DNA of 37,860 nt from a gamma proteobacterium endosymbiont of Lamellibrachia anaximandri (GCA_016756835.1 JAESPE010000029.1:1-37860), one strand, 5' to 3'; positions 23,347 through 32,279 are shown, numbered from the stretch's first letter. Notes: generated from the sequence alone by a model not told the origin. Numbers and translations are program-made.

Positions 23347-24066
23347 TCAGGCCATTGCGCCGTTGATGGAGATGATCTGCCCTGAGATATAAGCGGCGCT
23401 ATCAGAAGCAAGGAAAGAGACCAGATCCGCCACCTCTTCAGGTCTGCCCGCACGTTTCATCGGCACCAACCGGTCGATGACTTCCGGTGTAAAGTGCTCT
23501 CCGAGCATCGGGGATTCGATAACGCCTGGGGCAACTACATTTACGGTTATGCCACGGGGGGCCAGTTCAATGGCCAGGGACTTGCTGGCGCCGTGCAGTC
23601 CTGCTTTGGCGGCGGCGTAGTTGGTCTGCCCCCGGTTCCCCATGATGCCGGCCACGGAAGAGAGTGAGATGATGCGCCCCCAGCGGGTGGACATCATTGG
23701 CAGTAGCAGGGGTTGGGTGACGTTGAAAAAACCGTTCAGTGAAACATCGATGACATTCTGCCATTGATTTGCTTCCATGCCTGCCATAGGCATGTCATCG
23801 TGGATGCCGGCATTGTTGACCAGAACCTGCACGGGGCCTCCGTGCAACAGGTGTTCGATGGCCTCCTTGCTGCGTTGGCTGTCCCGTACATCAAAGCAAA
23901 CCGCTTCGGCAAATCCCCCCTGGTTGTTGATCTCTTCAGCCAGTTGCCGTGCCCGCTCCGGTTTGCTGTTGGCGTGGATCAGTACAAACAGGCCATCGGC
24001 AGCAAGTTTTCTGCAGATTGTGCCACCGATGGTGCCACTGCCTCCTGTTACCAGTGCTCGTTTCAA
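23347..24066 (-). CDS. 3-ketoacyl-ACP reductase (FabG/ApeQ-like)
   Basis: A 239-residue short-chain dehydrogenase/reductase that reduces the beta-keto group with NADPH during chain extension. The cofactor loop TGGSGTIGG is at 7-15, the NNAG motif at 94-97, catalytic S147 in SLSSVAG, Y160 and K164 in NYAAAKAG, and the C-terminal SAAYISGQIISINGAMA is typical of FabG. The start overlaps the dehydratase stop (ATGA). Position beside a ketosynthase pair and dehydratase makes it the operon's own reductase rather than the housekeeping FabG. Confidence 0.92.
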   Translation of the reverse strand: MKRALVTGGSGTIGGTICRKLAADGLFVLIHANSKPERARQLAEEINNQGGFAEAVCFDVRDSQRSKEAIEHLLHGGPVQVLVNNAGIHDDMPMAGMEANQWQNVIDVSLNGFFNVTQPLLLPMMSTRWGRIISLSSVAGIMGNRGQTNYAAAKAGLHGASKSLAIELAPRGITVNVVAPGVIESPMLGEHFTPEVIDRLVPMKRAGRPEEVADLVSFLASDSAAYISGQIISINGAMA

Positions 24067-24500
24067 GATTCTATCCCTCTGTTCTGATAGATCACCGTGG
24101 CCCGTCCTTCCATCAAGGACTCCGAGTCGGCTTCCAAATGGAAACCATAGATGGCGCCACCTCCATCAGCAGCCATCTTGTGAGCGGAAATAACCAGCTC
24201 TCCCGACAGATTATGCAGCCATTCCGTTTTGAGTTCGAGATCCCGCAGTGCGGCAAGAAAACCCACGCGGGGCGAGTCGTCATCTGCAAGCAGACTGCCG
24301 TGAACCGCCATGGCTTGTGCGGCGTACTCGACGCCGCTGATTGTGGGCAGCCCCTCAGGGTTGCGTAGTGGGTTTGAAGACGCTCTGTGGTTTATTGCAA
24401 TGCATTGGATGTTGTCGCTATCCCAGTGCTCCACGCTGTCGAGCAGGCACATGCTGCCAGAGTGGGGAAGCCGCTCGCAGATTTGCCGTCTATTCAACAT
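24063..24500 (-). CDS. hotdog 3-hydroxyacyl-ACP dehydratase (ApeP-like)
   Basis: A 145-residue hotdog-fold protein. The ATG at 24500 overlaps the upstream stop by 7 nt; a GTG at 24509 is also possible. The N-terminal ICERLPHSGSMCLLDSVEHWD and the helix sequence ISGVEYAAQAMAVHGSL match the dehydratases found in aryl-polyene clusters, with the conserved His near residue 13 and acidic E in GVEYAAQ as likely catalytic residues. Predicted job: dehydrating the 3-hydroxyacyl-ACP to the trans double bond that makes the conjugated polyene. It is one of two hotdog proteins in the operon. Confidence 0.85.
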   Translation of the reverse strand: MLNRRQICERLPHSGSMCLLDSVEHWDSDNIQCIAINHRASSNPLRNPEGLPTISGVEYAAQAMAVHGSLLADDDSPRVGFLAALRDLELKTEWLHNLSGELVISAHKMAADGGGAIYGFHLEADSESLMEGRATVIYQNRGIES

Positions 24501-25294
24501 GGTTTGCACTTCAATTGCAGTTGGCAGTCGGGCAGATAATCAAAAGTGAGGGTTTCTTCATCAGTCGGGGAGGCCAACTGCCGCAATAACGGCAGGGCGC
24601 GGGCTGCAGGGTTGCCGATGCGCAGTTGTTCCAATTCGGCGTCTGCCATGCGGGAAGCTGGAGCAGAGATAGTGTTAATTTCCAGTGTGCAGTGCAGTTG
24701 GGTCTGTCTGCTGGCGGAGGGCGTCACTACCATCGAAGTGGCAAATGGTGCGGAGAGGGGACGGGTTGCATCCAGTGGTGCATCGAATGGCAGATCATAG
24801 GCGACCAACAGAAGTGAGCGTGACTCAGCCTGGCATTGAACGGCTGCCGACAAAAGACCCGCAGCGAAACTGGCATCGCTGGCCGCCAGGCTGCTGGTGC
24901 TTTCCAGTGAATCGATGGCGATACTCCAATAGCCGGCGGGGGCGTTGTGAACTGAGTTGTGGAATTGGGTAGGTGAGACCATCGGTTGCGGATCTGCCAA
25001 TGCACAGCAGAGCCGGTCGACGATCTCCGGATCACCAATGGAAGAGGCGAAGATTGATGCCAGTTCCGTCGGGGCAGTCTCTGTAGAGCCCAGTGATTCC
25101 TGGGCTGCCTGGATGGCCAGCAGGGTGCTTATACTGCCTCTGCGCTGGGCGGTTGGCGGCAGTATTTTCGGTACATAATCGGGCAGTGGGGTTCGTCGAT
25201 AGGCAATCTCTTCCGCCAGCACAGGTTTGGTGTTTGCCCAGCCATCCAGCCCAGGGGCTGCAACGGCGGGTGCCTCCAGATAGAAGCTCAACAT
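24494..25294 (-). CDS. ketosynthase chain-length-factor-like subunit (ApeC-like)
   Basis: A 266-residue protein resembling the N-terminal ketosynthase-like domain family found in aryl-polyene clusters. The opening FYLEAPAVAAPGLDGWAN and YVPKILPPTAQRRGS are characteristic as I recall the family. It is much shorter than a true ketosynthase (about 400) and lacks the TACSSS nucleophile motif, so it is not catalytic. Family knowledge: such subunits pair with the neighbouring ketosynthase as a heterodimer and limit chain length, like type II PKS chain length factors. It overlaps both neighbours (7 nt with the ketosynthase, 16 nt with the GTG of the next frame), which supports equal production. Confidence 0.82.
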   Translation of the reverse strand: MLSFYLEAPAVAAPGLDGWANTKPVLAEEIAYRRTPLPDYVPKILPPTAQRRGSISTLLAIQAAQESLGSTETAPTELASIFASSIGDPEIVDRLCCALADPQPMVSPTQFHNSVHNAPAGYWSIAIDSLESTSSLAASDASFAAGLLSAAVQCQAESRSLLLVAYDLPFDAPLDATRPLSAPFATSMVVTPSASRQTQLHCTLEINTISAPASRMADAELEQLRIGNPAARALPLLRQLASPTDEETLTFDYLPDCQLQLKCKPC

Positions 25295-26475
25295 GAGGTG
25301 CGTCCAAAGAGAAGACTGCAGTTACTGCCGCCAAAACCGAAGGAGTTACTCAATACCCGGGTTACAGGCTCTGTTTTAGTAGAGCGCTGTATGTTGAGTC
25401 CAAGGGTTGGATCCGGTGATTGAGTATTGAGGGTGCCGGGTATAAAACCCGCTTCAATCGCCAGACAGGCGATGATCGATTCGGTGATCCCCGCCGCACC
25501 AAGCGTGTGTCCGGTCCAACCTTTGGTGGAACTGCACGGGGTTGATGACGGGAAGAGCCGATTGATCGAGTTGGCCTCTGCCCGGTCATTGCTGGGTGTT
25601 GCGGTACCATGCAGATTGATATAGTCGATCTCGTCAACTGTCAGTTCTGCCCGGTTCAGGGCTTGCTCCATGGCGAGTCTGGCGCCGGCGCCATCCGGTC
25701 TCGGGGTGGAGATATGGTAGGCGTCGCTGCTTTCACCATAGCCGAGCAGCGCGACTCCTGAGTGGGTCGTGCTGTTTTTTTCCAGAACCATAAAACCTGC
25801 TGCCTCACCGATGGAGATTCCGTCGCGGTTCTGGTCGAAGGGACGGCAGGGCTGCCCGGAGACCAGTTCCAGCGAGTTGAATCCAAAAAGTGTAGTGAGA
25901 CAAAGCGTGTCGACGCCGCCGACGATGGCGGCATCACAGAGTCCGGTGGAGATGAACCGGTGGGCGTCACAGAAGACCTTGGCACTGGATGAACAAGCGG
26001 TGGAGATTGAGAATGCGGGACCTTCCAGTCCCAGTTTCATCCGCACAAACTGGGTTGCCGAGAAGAGATCGTGGCTGCCTTTGAAGTGATATCCGGCAGG
26101 CCAGCGTCCACTTTTGCGCAGCTCCAGATAGGCCTGCTCAGTGCTGAGGATACCTGAGGTGCTGGTGCCGAGAAAAAGCCCGATACGGGTTGGGTCAACG
26201 CGGGATTTGAGGGACTCGACCGCAGTAAGAAAGCCGTCCTGCTGGAGTGCCATCAGGGCCAGGCGGTTGTTGCGGCACTCGAACTGCCGGTCGTCCTCAT
26301 CCAATGGCCGGTTTTCCAGATCAGCCACGCGCCCGATCCAGGTGTCGAGAGGGGCATGGCCGAAGTCGTTGGGCTGGAGTCCCCCTTTGCCTTCGAGCAG
26401 TGCGCTTTGCAGTGCCTCCCTTCCATCTCCAGCGGCACTGACGGTGGTGTATGCAGTTATCTGGAGTGGGTCCAT
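25288..26475 (-). CDS. beta-ketoacyl-ACP synthase II-type (ApeO-like)
   Basis: A 395-residue condensing enzyme with the complete catalytic triad: C161 in STACSSS, H289 in NLHGTATPSND and H323 in GHTLGAAG. GFGGSN is near the C-terminus. It catalyses decarboxylative Claisen condensation of malonyl-ACP with the growing acyl chain. The ATG at 26475 is preferred over a TTG one codon upstream. It is separated from the exporter gene by about 30 nt, the largest gap within the core, with no obvious promoter. Together with the chain-length-factor-like partner it is the elongation core of the operon. No second stand-alone ketosynthase appears in the window. Confidence 0.93.
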   Translation of the reverse strand: MDPLQITAYTTVSAAGDGREALQSALLEGKGGLQPNDFGHAPLDTWIGRVADLENRPLDEDDRQFECRNNRLALMALQQDGFLTAVESLKSRVDPTRIGLFLGTSTSGILSTEQAYLELRKSGRWPAGYHFKGSHDLFSATQFVRMKLGLEGPAFSISTACSSSAKVFCDAHRFISTGLCDAAIVGGVDTLCLTTLFGFNSLELVSGQPCRPFDQNRDGISIGEAAGFMVLEKNSTTHSGVALLGYGESSDAYHISTPRPDGAGARLAMEQALNRAELTVDEIDYINLHGTATPSNDRAEANSINRLFPSSTPCSSTKGWTGHTLGAAGITESIIACLAIEAGFIPGTLNTQSPDPTLGLNIQRSTKTEPVTRVLSNSFGFGGSNCSLLFGRTSC

Positions 26476-26507
26476 CAACGATTCAAAAAGCGCCTATTGG
26501 CATTGGG

Positions 26508-28820
26508 CTATGGATGCGTCTCATTATGCACCATCGATACACTGAAAATAAGGCTGAAAACAGCGCCTGTGAGGACCGTGAGACCAATGGCGCTCAGAAC
26601 GGGCACGCTGGTTGCCGCCAGCAGTCCAAAAACCAGCAGGGTCGACAGATTGCAGATCAGCAGTGAACTCAGAGTGGCGGGAAATGCCGGGTCGGAGGTC
26701 GGTGTGTACGCCACGAAGAGCGCATAGTCGAGACCGATTCCCAAGACCAGCAACAGGGCGGCGATGTGGAAGAGGGAGAGCTGCTCTCCCAGAAATGCCA
26801 GCAGGGCGGCAGTGGTGAGAACTGCGGTGGCCACCGGAAGTGTTACCCGGACAAGCTGAGACGGATTGCGCAGCGCGAAGAGCAGCACAAACAGGATAAC
26901 CACACCACCCAAACCTGCGAGGTGCAGGGCTTCGTCCCGGTAACTGCCCACCAGCTCTGAGGTGTCCCGGTGCAGGTTGAGATAGGCGATAGAGATGCCT
27001 GCCTGCTGTACCAACTGTTCCAGCGCGGGTTCATCACTCACACCGGTCAGCGGGACAAGCCCCCGCCATTTGCCATCCGGTTTCCGTTGTAGTTGGGCGG
27101 AGAGACGCAGACCCAGTGGAGAGGATTCCAGTTGTTCGAAGCTGAGGGGGGTACGCTTGCGAGCCTTGGCCACGTCATCCAGAAAGGGGGTAAAAAGCCC
27201 GGCTTTGAAGGGCATGCCCGCTACTGCCTGCGCCAGATCTTTTTGCAGTGAGTTACGATCAGGCAGTAGATTTCGGTTTTCAAGCTGGATGCGGTGGCTC
27301 GGCAGCAATCGGGAGGGCAAATCGAATCGACCCAATAGCCCTTTCTTGACGGCATGCTCCAGCAAACTCTCCAACTGCTCACTCTGCTGCAGGACATCTT
27401 CGGCGGATGTGCCGGAAATGATCAGCAGACGGCCGGCATCCGCTTCTCCCAATTGCTGTCGCAGCTGCTGGTCCTGTTCCCGTGTCTCAGCTGAAATTGG
27501 ACTGAGTCGCCTCAGGTCATGCTCCCAGAGTTGTTCGCTGGAGAGGAAAAGCGTGAGGCCGGACAACACCAGTATAGCCAGTGGGATGGCCCACCTGCGG
27601 CGGGTGGGCGATTGGGCAGAAAAGAGCCATCTGACAGGTCGTTCAAAGGGATTGGACTGTACACTTTCCGGCGTCAGTGTGGGCAGCAGATATCGGGTCA
27701 CCAGGGCCGCCGCAAACAGACCAGCCACCGCAAAGGCGCCGAGTTGAGCCAGTCCGCCGAAATCGGTCAGCAGCAAGGCACTGAATCCCAATGTGGTGGT
27801 GATCAGTCCGAGTCTGAGGATGGGCCAGATTCTTCGCATGGCTTCCTCTCCGCGTTCGCCATGGCGCAGATGGGTGAAGAGGTGAATCGGGTAGTCCACC
27901 GCTACACCGATCAAGGTGATGCCGAAGGCCAGGGTGATGGCGTGCATGCTGTTGAAAGTGAGTAAAACCGTTGTGGTTCCGGCCAGCACTCCGCTGGCAA
28001 GTGGCAGTGCCGCCAGCAGCAGCAGCCGCAATGAGCGGAAGGAGAAGAGCAGCAGCAGGGCGACGCTGATAGAGGCGTAGAGTGACATCGACCGCGCTTC
28101 CTGACGGATGATGCGGCGCGACTCCACCCCAAAATACGGGGGGCCGGTGATGGTCAGGTTTAGCCTTTCATGGTCGGGCAGGGTGTCGAATGCATGCCTG
28201 ATACTTTCGATCGCAGCCGCCTGTTGCTCAAGTGCCGTTGCAGGATAGTTACTCTGCAGCATCAACAAAATCTGAGAATTGTCTGGTGAACGCCAGATTC
28301 CCCGGGTCTCTACAGCCCCATTGTTTGATGCCCATCGAGTCAATATCTCCCGGGAAGCGGCAGTGGGATCATTGGATAGATAGCGTCTGCCGGGCATACC
28401 TACTGGAGAGGTGAGTTCCCGCAGACGTTTCCGCAGGGCGTTGTGCAGGGTTTCATGAGTGATCTCTGTTTTTATCAGCAGATAGCGATAGTCAAAGAGT
28501 AGCTGGCGGGTTTTTTCGTCGATCAGGGATTCGCCGTTCAATACCTGTTGGAAATGGCTGGTTTTTGACAGTTTCTGTTTCAGTGCGCGGCTTGTTTCGT
28601 CCAGATGCGCCGGTTCCCCGCCTGAGACTGCCAGCAGGAAAAGACGTGATCCTGTCCCCTGGCTGATCTCATCCAGCAGCAGTGCCTGCTGCGGCGTTAC
28701 CGCACTGGGCAGAAACTGACCCATATCGTTTTCGAGGGGGGGGGCAGTGACAATGATCCAGACCGAAGCGATCACCAGCAGCAGCCAGATCAGGCCGTTT
28801 TTTTTCGCCGCTGGATTCAC
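26508..28820 (-). CDS. MMPL/RND-type lipid exporter
   Basis: A 770-residue inner-membrane transporter of the RND superfamily (COG4258-like MMPL). Helix 1 (LIWLLLVIASVWIIVTA, 10-26) is followed by a large periplasmic loop. Five helices come next with the GVAVDYPIHLF motif, then a second helix and loop, and a final helix group with LGIGLDYALF. The duplicated 1+5 layout is complete. Asp in the VDYP and LDYA motifs would carry protons. Predicted role: moving the finished polyene lipid across the inner membrane, as in other aryl-polyene clusters. It overlaps the acyltransferase gene by 4 nt. A run of nine C (28736-28744 on the plus strand as G) lies at codons 26-28 and a run of eight A lies near codon 6, so single-base slippage would abolish the protein. 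Confidence 0.88.
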   Translation of the reverse strand: MNPAAKKNGLIWLLLVIASVWIIVTAPPLENDMGQFLPSAVTPQQALLLDEISQGTGSRLFLLAVSGGEPAHLDETSRALKQKLSKTSHFQQVLNGESLIDEKTRQLLFDYRYLLIKTEITHETLHNALRKRLRELTSPVGMPGRRYLSNDPTAASREILTRWASNNGAVETRGIWRSPDNSQILLMLQSNYPATALEQQAAAIESIRHAFDTLPDHERLNLTITGPPYFGVESRRIIRQEARSMSLYASISVALLLLFSFRSLRLLLLAALPLASGVLAGTTTVLLTFNSMHAITLAFGITLIGVAVDYPIHLFTHLRHGERGEEAMRRIWPILRLGLITTTLGFSALLLTDFGGLAQLGAFAVAGLFAAALVTRYLLPTLTPESVQSNPFERPVRWLFSAQSPTRRRWAIPLAILVLSGLTLFLSSEQLWEHDLRRLSPISAETREQDQQLRQQLGEADAGRLLIISGTSAEDVLQQSEQLESLLEHAVKKGLLGRFDLPSRLLPSHRIQLENRNLLPDRNSLQKDLAQAVAGMPFKAGLFTPFLDDVAKARKRTPLSFEQLESSPLGLRLSAQLQRKPDGKWRGLVPLTGVSDEPALEQLVQQAGISIAYLNLHRDTSELVGSYRDEALHLAGLGGVVILFVLLFALRNPSQLVRVTLPVATAVLTTAALLAFLGEQLSLFHIAALLLVLGIGLDYALFVAYTPTSDPAFPATLSSLLICNLSTLLVFGLLAATSVPVLSAIGLTVLTGAVFSLIFSVSMVHNETHP
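28736..28744. repeat. G9/C9 homopolymer in the MMPL exporter gene
   Basis: Nine consecutive G on the plus strand encode Ala-Pro-Pro at codons 26-28 of the minus-strand exporter. A second run, T8 on the plus strand (28798-28805), lies at codons 6-8. Their early position is where contingency tracts commonly sit. Confidence 0.7.
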
Positions 28821-29725
28821 TTTGGTGTGTTTCCCGTTTCATCCCAGAAATCGTAGAAATTGAACCAGTTGTAGGGAGCCTGCCGGGTGTGGTGTTCCAA
28901 CCGGTTTGCGTAACGCTGTGTCCATTCGGTGATCTGTTGCCAACGCTGCTCCCGGTCGAGATGAAAGCCTTCCGTGAGCAGTTCGAAGTGGATTGTATAG
29001 TCCCGGCCGCCTTGGTGGATGCCGAAAAACAGCACCACAGGAATCTTCAGCAGTCCGGCAATCAGCATGGGTCCGGCGGGAAAACGGCATGTCTGATCGA
29101 AAAAACGGACCTTGACCTGTTTGTCGTCCAGGGCGATACGGTCGCCGAGGATACCGACGATCTCGCCCCGCTCGACTGCCTCCTGAACCTGAAACAGACT
29201 GTCCGGCCTGCCGATAGGGATGATCATGTCAGCGATCTCCGGGTTCAGTGTCTGTATGACCTGAGTGATCTTCTCTGCATTCTCTTCATACATCAGCGCC
29301 TTCACTGAAATATCCGGATGAGTCGCCGCCAGACTGCGCAGCAGTTCGAAGCTGCCCAGATGGGAACCCAGCAGCATGCAGCCCCGGCCATCTTTCAACT
29401 GTTCCAGAAGCAGGGTCTCACCTCTAATATCGATGTTGAAATAGTCCTGCCTGCCGGAGAGCAGATAGATCCGGTCGAGGATGGTGGCGGCAAAGGTGTG
29501 GTAGTGACGGAAGATGTGACGCATACCGATCGGTTGTGGCAACACCCGTTTAAGATAATTCCGCGAAGCGTTACGCGCCTTACGGGAGAAGAGAACGAAG
29601 TAGAGCGTGATGGGGTAGAGCAACAGGCGGCCCGCCGGGCGCCCAAGGAGCAGGGTGATGCGCGTGATCAAACGGAGCAGAAACAGGCTGCCGCGTTCGG
29701 ATTGTTTCAGCCACTGGCGACTCAT
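28817..29725 (-). CDS. LpxL/HtrB-like acyltransferase
   Basis: A 302-residue protein of the lysophospholipid/lipid A late acyltransferase family (LABLAT). The N-terminal hydrophobic region (about 16-48) anchors it in the inner membrane. The catalytic HX4E motif reads HLGSFE within MLLGSHLGSFELLRS, and ILGDRIA plus GPMLIAGLLKIPVVLFF match later blocks. It would transfer an acyl group, in this context probably the polyene chain or a fatty acid, onto a lipid or sugar acceptor. In many aryl-polyene clusters this domain is fused to a GT2 domain; here it is single-domain. It overlaps both neighbours by 4 nt. Confidence 0.87.
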   Translation of the reverse strand: MSRQWLKQSERGSLFLLRLITRITLLLGRPAGRLLLYPITLYFVLFSRKARNASRNYLKRVLPQPIGMRHIFRHYHTFAATILDRIYLLSGRQDYFNIDIRGETLLLEQLKDGRGCMLLGSHLGSFELLRSLAATHPDISVKALMYEENAEKITQVIQTLNPEIADMIIPIGRPDSLFQVQEAVERGEIVGILGDRIALDDKQVKVRFFDQTCRFPAGPMLIAGLLKIPVVLFFGIHQGGRDYTIHFELLTEGFHLDREQRWQQITEWTQRYANRLEHHTRQAPYNWFNFYDFWDETGNTPK

Positions 29726-30000
29726 GAAAAGTGATCCGGGCAGTTCAGTATGCCGTGAGCGAGGGTGTCACCCGCAGCCAGAACACGAAACTCGCACTCC
29801 TGTTTCAACAGGATGATCTCAATATCGAAAGGGGTTTCAGCCCGCAAGGGGGCGATGAATTTTGTACGGCTGATACCGGTGACTTCCAGACCCTTTTCCC
29901 TGGCTTTCTGCAACACAAAATCCAGAATTACCACGCCGGGAACCAGGGGGTTACCCGGGAAGTGGCCGGCCAGGGCAGGGTGGTTTGCGGGGATGATCAT
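29722..30000 (-). CDS. short hotdog dehydratase (ApeI-like)
   Basis: A 92-residue FabA/FabZ-type hotdog protein. The ATG at 30000 forms an ATGA overlap with the upstream ligase; a GTG at 30015 would add five residues. The signature ALAGHFPGNPLVPGV (9-23) carries the catalytic His (H13) and the conserved PG turn. It is shorter than FabZ (about 150) and lacks much of the C-terminal part, as is usual for these aryl-polyene hotdog subunits. Known biology: ApeI acts as a 3-hydroxyacyl-ACP dehydratase with the larger ApeP-type protein. It is the third gene of a run of 4-nt overlaps. Confidence 0.85.
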   Translation of the reverse strand: MIIPANHPALAGHFPGNPLVPGVVILDFVLQKAREKGLEVTGISRTKFIAPLRAETPFDIEIILLKQECEFRVLAAGDTLAHGILNCPDHFS

Positions 30001-31331
30001 TGCTTTGCCCCGCACTGTTTGAACAGGGCCACCAATGCACTCTGAGGGAGTTTGCCGGTTGCGCTTCTTGGCAATCGGTCGACTTTAAACAGCGGGCGGG
30101 GCAGGAACGCCGGGTCAAGCTGTTCACGCAACGCCAGGGCAATCTCCTGCTCGTCCAAACTATTTGAGACAACAAAAGCGGTGAGCCGGGGAACCGAAGC
30201 CGATCTCTGGCCGGGAAGGAAAAAGACGCCATCCTCTACGCCATCGAGAGATTGAAGCCGCAGGTTGAGATCCTCAAGGGAAGCACGTTTGCCTGCGATT
30301 TTTACCATATCGCTATCCCGGCCAAGCAGGATGAATTGGTGTTCCGACGTTTTTTTCAGCCGGTCGCTGAGCAGTATCGATTGCGGGAGATGGGCGGCTG
30401 TTACCCGCCACGCTTTCGGTTCCTGGTTCAGGGTTATGCCTGGTAACAGTGACCAGTCCGATTCCAGCGCTGGCCGGCGGGTGGCGATTGCGCCGGTTTC
30501 AGTGGAACCGTAGATTTCGAGTACCTGGGTATCGAACAGTTTCTCAGCCCGGGCTGCCAATGTTGGAGAGAGGGTTGATGTGGCCGACAGAAAGAAGGCG
30601 GTTTGCGGTAACTTGATCCCTTCCTCAACACAGTTACGCAGATGGAGTGGGGTGGTGACGAGGATGCGTGGTGCGGGCAGTTTTTCCAGCGATGCAGCTA
30701 TGTCAGCGGCAAAGAGGGGCTGTTCGGATGAGACTGACAGTCCCCATCTCAGCGGCAGCAGGATGGATGCCTCCAGCCCGAACATATGCTGCGGCGGCAC
30801 GGTGGCGAGTACGGCCGCCTGGGTCAGATTGTCGAGTCCCAGCCGGACACCAGTCAGCCTGGCACCTTCCCAGAGGGTGCCCCAGCTTTTTTGGTGGGGC
30901 GTGGCTTTGCCGGTGCTGCCGGAAGTGAAGAGTTCGAAAAGCGGTTTGGCTGAGGGTACCTCGGGTATCGTTTGTTCAATCGGGTCACTAGAGATGGGAT
31001 CGACGTAGCGGTGAATCTCTATGTCACCCTGCCGTGTATCTGTGTCGGTCAGGCAATAGATCGATTCGTAACGCTGCTGCAGGCGTTTGAGATCTTCATT
31101 TGCCCGTCCTGGGGGCAGCACGATTTTCTGTCCCTTCAGAATGCCGGCAATCAGACCAACGAGAAATCGGTAGCGGTTTTCGCAGAGGTTGATCAGGCAG
31201 GATCGATCCGGCAGCTGCCCGTCAAGGGTTCTTGCATCCATCAGCAGTCGAGACAGGCTGCGGGGTTCATTGTTACACCAGGCGACGATTCTTTCCGGAT
31301 CGGCTGAAATTGTCAGAGGCAGGTGGTTCAA
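29997..31331 (-). CDS. AMP-binding acyl/aryl-ACP ligase (ApeH-like)
   Basis: A 444-residue adenylate-forming enzyme. The P-loop ELFTSGSTGKATPHQKSW is near residue 133; EIYGSTETGAIATR is the A5 motif near 275; ILLGRDSDMVKIAGKRASLEDL is the C-terminal hinge, and the final Lys motif reads PRSATGKLPQ. It is shorter than typical acyl-CoA synthetases (about 550). Expected role: activating the aryl starter acid (4-hydroxybenzoate in E. coli-type aryl polyenes) and loading it onto the operon's ACP. No chorismate lyase or aromatic ammonia lyase is encoded in the window, so the starter must come from elsewhere or be different. It overlaps neighbours on both sides. Confidence 0.88.
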   Translation of the reverse strand: MNHLPLTISADPERIVAWCNNEPRSLSRLLMDARTLDGQLPDRSCLINLCENRYRFLVGLIAGILKGQKIVLPPGRANEDLKRLQQRYESIYCLTDTDTRQGDIEIHRYVDPISSDPIEQTIPEVPSAKPLFELFTSGSTGKATPHQKSWGTLWEGARLTGVRLGLDNLTQAAVLATVPPQHMFGLEASILLPLRWGLSVSSEQPLFAADIAASLEKLPAPRILVTTPLHLRNCVEEGIKLPQTAFFLSATSTLSPTLAARAEKLFDTQVLEIYGSTETGAIATRRPALESDWSLLPGITLNQEPKAWRVTAAHLPQSILLSDRLKKTSEHQFILLGRDSDMVKIAGKRASLEDLNLRLQSLDGVEDGVFFLPGQRSASVPRLTAFVVSNSLDEQEIALALREQLDPAFLPRPLFKVDRLPRSATGKLPQSALVALFKQCGAKQ

Positions 31332-31966
31332 TCTCGCACTATCCGTTGCAGGTTTCTCTCCCGTAGTACGCGTCTGACCGCGTTGAGAGAGGGTGGTCGG
31401 CGGAAATAGATGACCCGGAAGACCAGATAATCCAGCAGGAATAGTACCAGGATCAAGAGGTAGTTGATGAAATTGGTGAAGAGGGACCAGATTTCAATGG
31501 TCGCGAACAGCGCCAGTAGTACGGACTCGATGAGAATAGCTGCAAAGAAGAGTGTCCAGACCCAGGTAAGTACATGTGTGTAGCGGCGATGAGGCAGATC
31601 ATTGTCGCCCATTCTGCGGGCGATGCGGGTAATGAGGGGTTCCTGTCCGGGTAACAGGGTCCGGCCAAAAAGATAGAACAGTAGACTGGAGATTAGAACC
31701 GGCGGCAGATAGAGGGCGGTTTCGACCTTCATCAGCAGACAGATGACTGCCAGTGCTGCAACGAATGGTGGGAACAGGTCGGTCAGTTTGCGTTTCGACG
31801 AATTCAATATAAGAAGAGAGTGTGCCACTGCAATTGCCAACAGTATCCAGACGGCCAGTTGCAGAAAACCATTGATGATAGCGAGGTGTAGCGTTATTGG
31901 ATAACTGAGGGTCATCACCATGACGAGTGGCCGCAGGCCCCGGACATGGGAGGTGCCGACGCTCAC
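31328..31966 (-). CDS. COG4648-type membrane protein
   Basis: A 212-residue integral membrane protein of the COG4648 type that accompanies aryl-polyene clusters. Six or so helices are visible, with YLFGRTLLPGQEPLITRIARRMGDNDLP in a central loop. That loop (GRTLxPGxxPLIxxxA) recalls proteins linked to ACP or CoA chemistry. Its function is unknown. It lies between the ACP and the ligase, overlapping both by 4 nt, so probably works near starter loading at the membrane. Confidence 0.82.
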   Translation of the reverse strand: MSVGTSHVRGLRPLVMVMTLSYPITLHLAIINGFLQLAVWILLAIAVAHSLLILNSSKRKLTDLFPPFVAALAVICLLMKVETALYLPPVLISSLLFYLFGRTLLPGQEPLITRIARRMGDNDLPHRRYTHVLTWVWTLFFAAILIESVLLALFATIEIWSLFTNFINYLLILVLFLLDYLVFRVIYFRRPPSLNAVRRVLRERNLQRIVRD

Positions 31967-32214
31967 GTCGTGCGGCAGGATTCGATGTGTTTGCTCAGGG
32001 AGCTGAGTGAGGTGAAGATGTTGGCGTTATTCTCGTCATTGGAGCGGAGTTGAAAGCCGTATTTTTTCGAGATCGACATGGCGAGTTCAAGCGCATCGAT
32101 AGAGTCCAGCCCGAGTCCTTCGTTGAACAGGGGGGCCTGAGGGTCGATGGATGAAGGGTCGACCCTCAGGTTGAGGGTATCGATAATCAGCGCGGCGACT
32201 TCGTTTTCCAGCAT
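31963..32214 (-). CDS. acyl carrier protein
   Basis: An 83-residue acidic helical protein with the phosphopantetheine site S38 in GLGLDSIDALEL, the standard DSL/DSI motif. It carries the growing chain as a thioester. It is the first gene of the operon, with a promoter about 65-95 bp upstream and no strong ribosome site. Known aryl-polyene clusters normally have two ACPs; I find only this one. Overlaps the next gene by 4 nt. Confidence 0.92.
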   Translation of the reverse strand: MLENEVAALIIDTLNLRVDPSSIDPQAPLFNEGLGLDSIDALELAMSISKKYGFQLRSNDENNANIFTSLSSLSKHIESCRTT

Positions 32215-32279
32215 TTCGGGTATGGCTCAATAGCAAAAAAGTAACGGGATGAGTGACATCCCCCATTGAATGGGCGGAT

